NCBI GenBank assembly: GCA_011009095.1
Contig: VTPC01008294.1
Coordinates: 62,001 to 126,000, forward strand
Length of the DNA: 64,000 bases
Reading direction: 5' to 3'
From: Ignelater luminosus
Lineage: Eukaryota; Arthropoda; Insecta; Coleoptera; Elateridae
Part shown: positions 1 through 12,020 of the stretch, in pieces
How the letters are laid out: each line of letters starts with the position of its first letter
How positions within the stretch are numbered: position 1 is the first letter of the stretch
Notes under the pieces: model-generated
What the model was told of the DNA's origin: nothing
The model's database searches: none
The model's input: only the letters and a program-made list of their open reading frames with translations
Made by a program: the position numbers and the translations under genes

Positions 1-972
1 AATAACATTTTCAGAAGAAGCCAAAATAGTTAAACTGAATGTGTTTGCGCAAAAGTGTTTTAGTTAGAGGTGGTGCAGGAGGACATGCGCTTCTTTTTTT
101 GTTTTAAATTATTTCTAAAAGGAAAAAGTTTATACCAAACGATAAACATTTTCTTTAAGATTTTTCATTAATAAATGTTATCTCAATAATGCCAACGACT
201 TTGTTAGTGACAAATGAAAATGAAACTTCAATAAACTGTCAAATAATACGTAAACTCTATTCATTATAGCAAGCAATTGTCAGTGTCAAGATTTCTGAAT
301 ATTTCTTGATTGCACCCATTTAATGTAATTTTTCTTCAGAGCATACCTGGAATTTAGTGACAAAAAGTTACCTAATGATTTTATTTATGTAGCATTTGGC
401 GACTACCTTTTAACAAAATACACATTTTAAATGAAGATAGTACCGAGAAAGGAGTGAAATTAAAAGCTTATTCATAATTTTAAATAACCGAGCATTTATC
501 TCAACAGTAAAAAAGTGAAGTTTCCTAATAAGAATTGATGGATGTAGTACCAACTAACTGTCAACTTGAAGTTGCTTGCTAAAGTGAATGAAGTATATGA
601 CTTACAGAATGAAAAGTAAAGAATAAAAAGTATCGGTTACACAACTTGACACGGGTGTCTAGATTTGGATTTAGGTTTTGAAACATTTGAACAGAGCGTA
701 GATGGTGAATAACTGGTTTCTTAGCGTCCCGTTTATACTAGTCGAGACTCTTAAATGTCCCGTTTTTCAATTGTGGAATTCGAGAGGACCCATCGTGTCC
801 GCTTTGGGAGTCCGAGGGGGACTGGGACTGGGTGTTTTGAGGTCCAAAAGGAGGACCCTCTCGTGTTCACCGTGTCCGCAGAGCTTTCGTCGCTTTTTTG
901 TATTGTCCCCTATACAGTATTAATGAGGTAGCATTTGCATAGTTAAAAATGAAGCTTAAAGTGATTCAGATT
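1..972. other. No gene recognised
   Basis: AT-rich sequence without a supported coding exon. A locally GC-richer patch at about 700-900 has an open frame of 73 codons, but it has no recognisable motif or splice context, and I do not call it a gene. Confidence 0.5.
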
Positions 973-2656
973 ATACAAGGTGTCCAACAAAAACGAGACA
1001 GACTAAATAACAATGTTTCTAAAGAACGCAAAAACATGTCGATTTGTATTGGAAGGAAGACAACCCTCTAGGGTGGGAGGCGTCAACTCCTCGACCGCTC
1101 AGAAATGTCTAATGGGAAGAGGGTTCAAGTGGCACATCATTAGAAAGGTCTTTCCATTCTCCATATTATTCCGTTTGAATTTTTAAATTCGGTCGATTGG
1201 TTTGGAAGATACAAGGTGACATTAATTTAAAGTGACATTTGTTTAAATTTAGCTTAACTTGACAATACAAACTGTTAACCAATAGTAAAATGCTTGTGTC
1301 TAGGAAAATAACGTCCCATAAATTAACACTATAAATGTTCAAAACGTTGTCACACATTTGGAAGCATTCCAATTCAACGACCTAGGAAAGTTCGATCTAA
1401 ATACTTACGAACGGGAAGTACAAAATGCGAAGGAGCTCCGTCTTGCTGGAATATTAATTGATCCTTCAGGTAACGCCCGTCATGATTTCAGTTAGTACTA
1501 GATCAGTGAGATAATGCAGCAATTCCAAATAGATATTCCCAGCCAAATTGACAGCTAGAGGAAAAGAACCAAGCAGGCGATCATCAAATATGCTTGCTCA
1601 AACATTTAACTTTTCTGGTCGCTGGGTATGGACATCATGAAATATTCTTGGATTCGAATCTGTCCAGTAGCGATAATTATGACGATTTGCCGCACCATTT
1701 ACAAAAACGAGCATTCATCGGAAAAACAACGTTAAATAGAAAATTTGGATTATTCGTCGCTCGTTCACTGATGACCTCACAAAATTGTAAACAGCGGTCA
1801 AAGTCGTCTTCAATAGGTTACTGTAGCAACTGAATCTTGTATTGGTGAAACTTTTGGTGTTTTAGAATTTGTTGAATACTAGTTTTACCCACACCAGATA
1901 CAGCAGCCAACGTAAGATCGGCTACAACATAACCCAGAGCCCACTTCCACTTCTTCTTTTCTCACGGGGTTCTCAGCATTTCTCTTTTTATTGACCACGG
2001 ATCCTATTTCCTGGAGTTCTGCACACTAACTCCAATACATACTTGCGACCTACATGTTTATTTGCATTTCGTTGATTGAACAGCTCGGCAGTTCGGTTTG
2101 CATTTTTTCATTATTTTCAAATAAAAATGCAATCATTTCGACCCTTTCTGCCATCGAGTAACCCATAATCTAAGTTTTTCTTAATTTGTAACAACAAATA
2201 CTAGAAAATTCACTTGTCGCCCACACTGGGAAAATAAAAAATAAAGCTGACAAACTTGTCTAGAGTGGATACAAGATTGCCAAATTAAATGAGAACTAAT
2301 GTCAAATGTGAAAATTTACAGATCCTGAAGCCTTGTATGGTTTAGATTTCACACCCTGTATGGTTTAGATTTCACACCCTGTATCTTCCAAACAAATCGA
2401 CCGAATTTAAAAATTCAAACAGGGCAATATGGAGAATTGAAAGGTGTTTCTAATGATGTGCCACTTGAACCCCCTTCTCACTACAGTTTTGAGAGGTTGA
2501 CACCTCCCCATAGAGGATTGTAGTTTAGGGTTCGAATTATATGTCAAATAACGCCCCCCTCCTAATACAAATTGATGTGTTTTTGAGGTTTTTTTTTGAA
2601 AAATTATTTTCGTGGGAGTTATTCAGTCCATTTCGTTTTCGTTGGGCCAGCCCGTA
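973..2656 (-). mobile_element. Tc1/mariner-superfamily transposon, degenerate
   Basis: Both ends are related inverted repeats: the left end reads GGTGTCCAACAAAAACGAGA and the right end, reversed, gives a diverged match (CCCAACGAAAACGAAATGG). Similarity between the arms continues inward for about 200 bp, including GACCGAATTTAAAAATTC-like blocks. Between them the minus strand encodes transposase pieces. A helix-turn-helix part reads FNQRNANKHVGRKYVLELV at about 2090-2030 and TLAAVSGVGKTSIQQILKH at about 1920-1855. A catalytic-core piece reads NYRYWTDSNPRIFHDVHT at about 1680-1620, followed by QRPEKLNVW. In-frame stops and frame changes separate these pieces, so the element is dead. A TA dinucleotide flanks the left end. 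Confidence 0.8.
2333..2382. repeat. Two-copy tandem repeat, 23 bp unit
   Basis: The unit TGTATGGTTTAGATTTCACA (plus CCC) occurs twice head to tail, just inside the right arm of the 973-2656 transposon. It looks like a local replication-slippage duplication. Confidence 0.8.
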
Positions 2657-3264
2657 TTTTAAATTTCTGTACTTCTCCGAATATAATTAAAGTTATTACG
2701 ACTTTTTCACTTTCCAGATGCGACTTATTCAGTAGGGCTATATATATTGACAATTGTTTCGTTATCTTTTTCACTTTTTATAAAATTTTGGATTGGAAAA
2801 GTTGCAATGTTTATTACAGTTACTATTGTCATGTGGATCTTCTAATCGGTACCAGGTCCGGTTGTTACAATCCACGATCTGGTCAACTGTTGTAGATCAA
2901 TAGCAATATAAACAGTTTATATTTCTGATACTGAATCAGCTGAATTTTTATTAAATACGATGATCGATGTGTGTCTGTGAGAGATGTAAGTGAATAACCA
3001 TCGCAACCTGGTTATAAATGTTAAACCAGGTCATGGAGCAATGAAATTTATACAGATATGTATGTAGATAAATTCAAAAAGTTTCTGAGAATTTTGAGCT
3101 TATCTAACGAAGTGATTTTATAAAGATTGATAATTCATGTTAAGTCTATACAAAAAGGGAAAATATTAAAATCAAAAGTATTTTGACTGTTAACTAGATT
3201 TGAAAAGTGATTGTTTTCAGTAATGGTTTTTCGTTTTTTACCTTCAGGTTTTCACGATGTCAAC

Positions 3265-3414
3265 CAGGGGCGTGCAAAGGTATTTCGAGAGCCTGGTGCA
3301 AAGGCAAAGAAGGGACCCATTACAAAGTTAACGTGATAATGAAATTTTGGGGCACCTTAACACTAGCAGCCCCGATGCAGTGCACTTGCCACATGCCTCC
3401 TTTGCACGGCCCTG
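3265..3414. mobile_element. hAT-like MITE, about 150 bp
   Basis: Terminal inverted repeats CAGGGGCGTGCAAAGG (left) and CAGGGCCGTGCAAAGG (right, reversed) bound a 150-bp element with no coding capacity. The 8-bp flanks ATGTCAAC and GTGTGAAT match at 5 of 8 positions, so they would be an old hAT target duplication. Family is inferred from the CAGGGGCG-type terminus. Confidence 0.65.
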
Positions 3415-3734
3415 GTGTGAATACTGATATTTTTAGAAACTACTGGTTTAAACTGAAATAAGAAACTTCTGAATCTCTAATAAAACCGAATAACTGTAAC
3501 AGATTCTCAACACAGAAGAAAATTAGCAAGTCCTTTTAAATGATATCAAGTGCTAGGGTGTAACATAATACATCGAGAGTATTGCAGTACTTCTCACGCC
3601 CGCTTTTTTAGGAATTCAATACTACCATCATAGTATAAACAAGAGAGCATTACTACTGTATATAATTTACCTAACAAACAGTAGATGAATATTATTATAA
3701 GTAAACATTGATAATGGGAAACAATTTTTTTAAC

Positions 3735-3835
3735 ATTCTGTTTCTCACAGGGTAGCCCAGCTTACCGGATTCGAACCGCAAGATCTAATCGAAAAAACTC
3801 TTTACCACTACATCCACGGAAGTGATATCATACCT
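3735..3835 (-). repeat. tRNA-derived SINE-like fragment
   Basis: On the minus strand a good Pol III B box, GGTTCGAATCC, lies about 35 bases after an A-box-like stretch (TGTAGTGGTAAAGAG). No convincing acceptor stem closes the structure, so I read it as a tRNA-derived SINE or tRNA pseudogene rather than a working tRNA. Confidence 0.4.
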
Positions 3836-5121
3836 ATGAGATTTTCTCATCACCAATGTAAGTAGTAGTATATATAATATTTAAAATTTAAATAAATTCG
3901 TTATTAGATATCAGTGATGTTTTAAAATGGCAATTCGTTAGAAAACTGTGTATAGTATACGTTGTACGTATAAAGAACTCGCATAAATATATCGATTTTC
4001 ATGAGTAATAACGTGTAACGTTTAAACGTTAATACAACCACCACAAGCGGAGAATATACGTAAGTGCCCCTGTTATCCGTGTTTGCTCAGGCTTGTTTGC
4101 CCTCACTTCATACAAATTAACGGGAAACTCCATAAATCCTTTTCCAGATTTTTAGGGGGGCGGGAAAAAAGTATATACTACGCTCTCATAATCTCAATTG
4201 TTTATTACCGTGAACAAGCAATTTGGATAAGTTTACTCTTTATTAAACGGCAATACATCATGTCAATGAAAATTACATTTTTGTTACTCATTTGAAAAAC
4301 AAACCTCATAAACAATTTAGAAATTACGTTGGCATTTACTGCAAATCATTTTTATTTTTAACCGCGAAAATAATTTTACACATGGGAGTGAGAAAATTAG
4401 AAAGCGTTGATAGTCTCAGAAAAACAACAAAGGTGTTTGGCCTGTTAATAACGGCATAGCCATGTGTAAAATTCATAAAAATAATAAATTAAGATGATGA
4501 ATGATGAATCTTTTGTATTTATAAAGAATCCTATAATTACAACGTTCTTTCAGGGCCACTAAAGTCCCATTTAGATTTATCATAATTCTTAGAAAACCAC
4601 AGAACTCTACAGGCAATTTTAAATCTTCGATCTTAATCCAACAATGCAATAATATACAGGTTGTCTCCATTACGTTGTTACGTTGATCAGCTGCCTGGCA
4701 AAACAGTCGAATCACATTTTCTTGGCATACTCTGATAGCCACTTGGGATGGTGACTATCTGCGAATAGTGCAAAAATCAGTAGTTCTTTATAAACAAATG
4801 CTAAACAATACATTATAATCAAGTTTCTACATGTACCGTGAAAGCAACAAAAACCCAAGTCATGAATTCTAAATTTCTTGTCTGATAGTTTCACATTAAT
4901 AAAAAAGTAAAACAAAAGCTATGAAAATAATACAAGTGACATTTAAATGTTTTGAGGTTATTTTTTAAGTGATTACAGTTAACATAATTTCTAATAACTT
5001 ATAATAATTTATAAAACTTTGTTAACTTAACAATAAATTTTCATTTAGAATTTTATTTTCGTATGGCATCAAGAATGAAAATGGTAAATGGGAATATTTA
5101 ATAGTCAAAATGATTATGACG

Positions 5122-6375
5122 CGGGCGCCGTGGGGACCTAAAAACCATCAAAATTCCGGACTTTTTTTTCAGTTTTTCGATAATATCTTTTTAGCAAAGC
5201 ATTACAGAGGAAAAAGTTTTAATTAAAAGTCGTAGAGCAATACATGTGCTACAACATTTGTATGAAAAATGTTTTTGTAGAACTATTAGGTAGATAGTTA
5301 CGCTTTATCAAAGTTACCAATTTTTTGTAAAAATGATACTTTTTTGATATTTTCGACTTTTTTAAAACCAGTTTTATTACTATTTAATTTATTATTATTA
5401 TTATTATTAATAATAATATAATGGATTTATATAAATTAAAATATTAATCATGAAACCTGATGAGCATTTGAAATAGCAACATTGAAATGGAAAGATGAAG
5501 GAGTCGATTACCAATTTTTATAATTATAATAATAAGAAATATTGTGACAATGTAGATACTACAGTAATAAGAAAAGTTATAACTTTCTACGTTTAGCTAT
5601 GGTTTCTGGCTTCGAAGCTTCAGTCAGTTCTTCTTCAACTTTTTCCATTAGCAGTTCAGTTGGGTCGTCTTTTTCATTTTCATCAGTTATGATGTCCGCT
5701 GTATTTCCACAAGTTTGTCCAGAGCATTGTTTACAAATGATAGAGCACCTGAGTCTGGCCTTTCTACAGCTGCAGTGCATCCTTTCTTGCAGCGACAGGA
5801 AATGAAAGTCAGCATTGACTGAGGAACTGGATCCCTGGTGGTTTTAATAGGAACAAGTCCTTTACCGTCTTTCCTCCATTCCCAGTCCACTTTGGACTTG
5901 GTGATACGTGCGAAAGACATTGTACATAGCAGCATCCTGTTTCGGTGGCAGCTCTGCAAGATTGAACTTGCTGCCAGTAGCAGATTTGGAAAAGAGGTGA
6001 TCACGCAAAGTATTTAATGTTGTTGCCTTGTCACCACCATAAAGATAAAGGAGTATACGTTTTATGTGAAATTAACATTATATTATTATTATTAATAATA
6101 ATAACAATAAATTAAACAGTAATAAAACTGTTTAAAAAAAAATCGAAATTTTCAAAACAGTATCATTTTTACGAAAAAGTGGTAACTTTGATGAAGCGTA
6201 ACTATCTACCTAATAGTTCTACAAAGATATTTTTCATACAAAAGGTGTAGCAAATGTATTGCTCTACAACTTCTAATTAAAACTTTTTCTTCTGTAATGC
6301 TTTGGTAAAAAGATATTATCGAAAAACTGAAAAAAGTCCGGAATTTTGATGGTTTTTGGGGCTCCACGGCACCCG
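5122..6375. mobile_element. Long-armed foldback element with CXC-domain cargo
   Basis: Two arms of about 300 bp (about 5122-5440 and 6060-6375) are inverted copies of each other, with termini CGGGCGCCGTGG and, reversed, CGGGTGCCGTGG. Shared internal blocks include AACCATCAAAATTCCGGAC and GTAACTATCTACCTAATAGT (one strand of the right arm). The arms end in ATT-rich simple sequence. The unique 600-bp core carries a decayed minus-strand coding segment, listed separately. No transposase motif is seen, so mobility would have to be supplied in trans. Confidence 0.75.
5577..6060 (-). pseudogene. CXC-type cysteine-rich protein C-terminus, frameshifted
   Basis: The minus strand reads GGDKATTLNTLRDHLFSK, then LAELPPKQDAAMYNVFRTYH and QVQ. 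After a frame change it reads VDWEWRKDGKGLVPIKTT and LTFISCRCKKGCTAA, and after another CSCRKARLRCSIICKQCSGQ and TCGN, ending in an acidic tail with a stop at 5577. The order (LPPT..AA..HS.R.Y.QVQ, then WGW..KD..L.PI, then CxCxKxC..CxCRKxxLxCSxxCxxCxGxxC) is what I recall of the C-terminus of a multicopy insect protein family whose tail resembles tesmin/TSO1-type CXC zinc-binding motifs. At least two frameshifts separate the blocks. The N-terminal part is absent. Host or transposon origin is unknown. Confidence 0.65.
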
Positions 6376-7224
6376 TACAGGGGCGGCGAGGTCGAAAACT
6401 TGGGTTTTTCACTAGGGCACCGATATACACAACATATCCAAAAATTAGAACTACATAACCTTTTGCAAGCAAAGGCTCCTTTTGTAGTCTCTATTCCCTG
6501 GACTATTTAAGGATTACTCTTAAGACAATCTTTTAAAATTCCAAGGGTATGTTTGACTAGGTTTTGTTGCTCTCACGGTACAATTATACATGGTGATCAA
6601 ACATATATTACGAGTGGTTTAAAAAGAAAACACTTACAGATAGAAAAGAAATATTATCAGAAAAATATTAGGAAGACGTCCTCTACAACCTAAGTAAGAT
6701 GATCGCCTTCAATTTGATTACTAATAAAAAAAATGTATTTGATTCAAGAAAGCTTGAATGTTTCAATCGTCATCGCGATGATTTTTTTATTTTTAGGTAA
6801 TTTAGCAAAAATCTGAAAAAAGTTGAAGGCTATCACTTAGAACTAGTCTTGTTGCAAAAGCTGTAAAGTGGTTATCCAGAACAAGGTCACATCAGCGAAC
6901 TTGAAAATTGTTATGCTGCAACAAATTTTTTTGACTTATTGCAAATTGCCATTTTGTTTCTCTAGCATTGCCTTTTCCATAGTTTTAACAGAGGTTTTGG
7001 CATCTACGAAAGATTTCACATGTTTTTAATCAAAGTAATAACCCTTAGTTCTCAGCAACGTTCCTGAGTTTCTTTGTGGTTTTCTACAGGGCCCTGTAGA
7101 ATTGTAGAATGACAAGTTCTGAAAAGAAAGTCTTTAGAAAACTTGAAAAATTTTTCTAGAACGTCATTAGAAAATCTAAAACGATATCATCATTAATCAT
7201 GCCTTTAGAGAATGCTCATTAGGT

Positions 7225-7317
7225 ATTGTTAATGGAAATTAGAAATCCTGTTGTCATCCCCTGATTAAGTGTCATTAATGGTAATTAGAAATCGTGATGT
7301 CATCACCTTAATGAGAT
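7225..7317. repeat. Diverged two-copy tandem duplication, about 48 bp unit
   Basis: Two adjacent units share AATGG(A/T)AATTAGAAATC followed by GATGTCATC-like sequence and a TTAA(G/T)-containing tail. Divergence is about 20 percent by eye. Confidence 0.6.
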
Positions 7318-7903
7318 GGTCCCGTACCCGTATAGTTTATCTACTGGTACGGACTTATACTTTGTTATTTATGAGCGAATCCTGCAAACTGTTTAGAATT
7401 ACAGTAATTGTAGAAAAATCCTAATTCAGAATAAATTTGTTTTATAAGAACGTGACGACGCGATGGCGACGATCTAAACGTTTAAAGGCTAGAAACTTCA
7501 TTTTTTTAAATAAGACTACATTGGGACAAGTAACCCATTCGATAAAGAATTATCTATAGAATTACCTGATACTATGATAATCTAGGTACTTTCTGTTTGA
7601 GCTTTATTTGAAAAAATGTATTGAAAGTATGTTTAAAAACATGTTTCTAGTATAAGCTTTCCGTTACTTTGGTGACTGTATACACTCTGCAAAATGCTGC
7701 AAAGTCGGATTATTCTTGTTTACTATTGAATCTGTTTTGTTTATAAACAAACTAGTTTTCATAGCTACATCATCACATAATGGTATTGCCTGCCACCAAA
7801 TTTGCTTTAAAGTAATTTCTTGATTAAAAATAATTTCTTAAATACCTTCATACTAATTTGAAGAGCTTGTACTAAAAAAATATTGTATGTAAGACATATA
7901 TAA

Positions 7904-7995
7904 ATTAGGTTTTAGTGAAAGCGGACTCATCTGATATTACGGACGAGGCACCAGCCGAGTCCGTAAACATCTAGATTCGATACTAAAACCTTATT
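7904..7995. mobile_element. Small palindromic MITE (GAGGC family)
   Basis: Ends AGGTTTTAGT and (reversed) AGGTTTTAGT enclose a palindromic core, ACGGACGAGGCACCAGCCGA followed by GTCCGT. The same core pattern occurs in the element at 16199-16343, so the two belong to one family. Confidence 0.55.
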
Positions 7996-8628
7996 TTGCG
8001 CACTTGTTACATAAACTACGTATAAAACTCTTTATTGTTGCATGAGTTCATGTTACACAGTTCAATTGCACCTTTTGTAGTTGTAACGATCAATAACCAT
8101 AGGCAATCAGTGGTTAAAACTCGAAAAGTCAATCAAAAATGCATATTGTCAAGCACTTGAGCCAAGCTCGAACTTGAGTTCTACTCGAGCTAATATGTCA
8201 CGATTGAGACTTAAACACAAAAATACCACTTCGTATGTGTGCTCAGACACAAGGTAAGAAATAGACGACTTGAGTTTTGCTCGTGAGCTGGGCATTCGCA
8301 CTAAAATAAGGCGTGGTTGTTGGAATGAAGCATAGACTTACTCAAGTACTAACTGTAAAAATATGAGCACCGAAATAGAAAAAAATAATTTAAGCAAATA
8401 GGGATTTGGAAATCGCATTATCCGAGGCAATAAGAGTTTTCTTGTTTTGTTTTTCCATTATTTTGTTGCGATGTATCATATTATATCAGATGTTTGTTTC
8501 TGCCAGCCATATAAAGTCTCGATGCAATTCTATTATTTTTGATATCATTATAACAAACACGAATAGTAACTACGTTCATAGATTGATTTTATAGGGGTGT
8601 GAATGACAATATTGTACAAATTTGCTAA

Positions 8629-9544
<916 letters not shown>

Positions 9545-10120
9545 CATTAAACCTCTTTGGTTTTAAAAACTTTTTCTTTGTATTGACGAGAAGATTAAAC
9601 TGGACACACGTAGTAAGAAATGAATAAGATCTCGAACAACTACGTAGAGCGTGTTCAAAGTTCGAGGTTCGCCGTTAGTATAAAAGAAAAGTTGCCTGTT
9701 ATACTGTTTTTGTTTCTTCAAAATAGTCCATAGCTTTCTGGATATTTAGTATAAAAAACAAGAATTATCCATTTTTTAAAGCCAAATAGGAATAGGGTAG
9801 ACGGCAAACAATTTAAAAATTTAACTGACCATATAAAAATGTAACAAGGGCGGAAAAAAAAGGTGTTAGGCCTGAGTTCGAAGCCGAAAAGACTCGAACG
9901 AACTCTTAATACATTTTTTCGTCGACCTTATTAGAAAGTAGGCTTTTCGACCTCATTTTGTGACCAGATAAAGTAATTTTTCCGAAGCAAAATTGTTTTT
10001 CTCCCTGTTGTTAAATTTTTATTTGGGTTTTCTTATTAGATACACCTTGGATACCATGGGTGCCAATCTTACAATTACTTCCAAAAGTAAATTCTTAATG
10101 TAAAGTAATCTGGAATAATC

Positions 10121-10126
10121 TTTATT
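10121..10126 (-). promoter_or_regulatory. Polyadenylation signal AATAAA
   Basis: Minus-strand AATAAA overlapping the stop codon of the exon 10122-10523. Confidence 0.6.
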
Positions 10127-10523
10127 TAGATTTGGATACATTTTTTAAGGCCGACGAAAAAATCATACGTGAAACTCGGGAAGAATGTCTTTTTTCCTTC
10201 GTGAAATGAATGGCACGCGCGGGAAAAGAAGTATCACTTTCTTCCCTTGTAACTATACAATTTTTAGTGCCAGAGTTACTACATAAAATTTGGAAGTAAA
10301 AATATGACCGTCGCATACAAGATATTTGATCATATTTGCATCCAGTTTTTATCATAATATAAAGTGTGGTATCTGTGCAAGATTTAAACTCAAGTTCTAT
10401 ATTGTGTTTTATTTTTCCGTTACCGCTATTAAATATGCCCAAGGATTTAGGTAGTCTTCCACATATCATGTCAGCCGATGACGTGCATTGGAAATTTGGT
10501 TGTATAGTGTACATTGAAATCAC
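10122..10523 (-). CDS. 3'-terminal exon of an unrecognised Cys-containing protein
   Basis: An open frame of 133 codons follows a plausible acceptor (TTTCCACTACAG, exon start 10523). A second acceptor, TATTTTGTTTTTAG at 10594, is also in frame. The protein starts VISMYTIQPNFQCTSSADM and has seven cysteines in its first 90 residues (C..C, C..C, then three more), followed by a basic Ser-rich tail ending NVSKSK. The TAA stop overlaps an AATAAA signal, which strongly supports a real transcript end. It converges on single-minded, about 580 bp away. The cysteine pattern suggests a secreted protein, but I do not recognise the family and see no upstream exon. A foldback transposon (10696-11524) occupies the adjacent intron side. 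Confidence 0.5.
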   Translation of the reverse strand: MISMYTIQPNFQCTSSADMICGRLPKSLGIFNSGNGKIKHNIELEFKSCTDTTLYIMIKTGCKYDQISCMRRSYFYFQILCSNSGTKNCIVTREESDTSFPARAIHFTKEKRHSSRVSRMIFSSALKNVSKSK

Positions 10524-10695
10524 CTGTAGTGGAAACGAGATAGAATGCTGAAAATAAGAATGCGTTGCTCTGGAAACAGATGAATTGGTACCTACTAAAA
10601 ACAAAATAGGTGCACAGAAAGCTCTGCCTTATGTCACGAGCGGTGGGGATGTTTTTCGTTTCTGTCTCGCTTCCACCACAGGTGACTTTGATGTA

Positions 10696-11524
10696 CAGTG
10701 TGGTCTGATTTCGATGGGATTAAATGGGTTACTTTCTTATTAGCGCAAATAAAAACGGTTTAGGTACTCGTGACCTCTTTTTTCATGCTTATTCCATTAC
10801 CGTTGCCAGAAATAAGCTGCCGTCTTTTGTTTTTTCCCCAGAGAGAAAAAGTGAAAAATGGTCGATTTATTCAATTTGTTGTAACTCCTTTATTTTCAAA
10901 GCTAGAACAAAATCATTTTAGCATTGTTCAGGCACTTTTTAACGTAGAATTCAATGCCGTCAGTCGTTCTTCTCTAGCCCTTTCCATAACTGCACTGTAA
11001 CTCAAAGTTAAATTTTTTAAATGGAAAGTATAGTTGTAGATGGATATTTATAAATTTTATGTTTCAAACATCCCCACAAAAAGAAATTCAACGGATTTAA
11101 GTCAGGTGACTGTGCTGGTCATTTTATGGGTCCCTGCGTCCCCATCCAGTTATTAAATATATATTTTAAAGCCACGATCAACTATACTTTCCATTTAAAA
11201 AATTCAACCTTCAGTTACAGATCAGTTATGGAAAGAGCTAGAAAAAAACGACTGACGGCATTGAATTCTACCTCAAAAAGTGCCTTAACAATGCTAAAAT
11301 GATTTTGTTCTAGCTTTGAAAAGAAAGGAGTTACAGCAAATTGAAGAAATCGGCCATTTTTTGCTTTTTCTCTCTAGGGAAGAAACAAAAAACGGCAGCT
11401 TATTTCTGACAACGATAATGGAATAAGCATGAATAAAGAGGTCACGAGTACCTAAGCCGTTTTTATTTATCTGCGCTAATAAGAAAGGTTACCCATTTAA
11501 TTCCATCGAAATTCGACCACACTG
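10696..11524. mobile_element. Palindromic mariner-derived foldback, 829 bp, TA-flanked
   Basis: Termini CAGTGTGGTC on both ends are flanked by TA (10694-10695 and 11525-11526), the Tc1/mariner target. Left and right arms of about 370 bp match inverted, with blocks such as GGTCACGAGTACCTAA(G/A)CCG. The centre (about 11060-11160) is not palindromic. On the minus strand it reads WMGTQGPIK*PAQSPDLN and PLNFFLWGC, the C-terminal catalytic-region motif of a mariner-type transposase. The element therefore looks like an autonomous transposon whose interior was replaced by an inverted copy of one side. Confidence 0.8.
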
Positions 11525-11763
11525 TACTCTGTCCGACCAAAGCAATTTCCTAAGCCTCTATTGGGGTTGGACTCCCTTATACTTTGCTAAATTAATTAGA
11601 TGTAAAATAAAAGTTGTTTGGAAGCTTGTTACCATGGCGATGACATGACATCACGTGCAACACTGTGGATTGTACGGTGTATCTGCGTAAAAAATGATCA
11701 AGAAATAGTATATTATTTGGTAAACGAGCACATAATTGTGACTATTATTCATGAGGATGTATA

Positions 11764-12020
11764 CAGGGCCGGCTAGAAGTTTTGCGGAGCCCAGGGCAGC
11801 AAAATTTTGCGGGGCCTTTAAAATAAAAAAAAGAAACACTCTGCTTTTGCAGACATAGTCTTATTTGTTTATTTTAAATATTTAGAAGAAATTAGAAATT
11901 TTATTTGTTCTGAACATATCGATTCAAAGAATTAATTATTTTTCTCTCAAGGCGCGGGGTCCCAGCAAGCGCGGGGCCCTGGGCAGTTGCCCCGCAAACC
12001 CGGCTCTTTAGCCGGCCCTG
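11764..12020. mobile_element. hAT-like MITE, 257 bp, with 8-bp target duplication
   Basis: Ends CAGGGCCGGCTAGAAG and, reversed, CAGGGCCGGCTAAAG. Flanks GATGTATA and GATGAATA agree at 7 of 8 positions, the length expected of hAT insertion. The GC-rich subterminal regions (GCGGGGCC, GGGGTCCC) are typical of this group. No coding capacity. Confidence 0.8.

Noticed and set aside
4473-4915. Two overlapping minus-strand frames (89 and 67 codons)
   Set aside because: No recognisable motif; a TACAGGTTGTCTCC-like transposon terminus lies within them.
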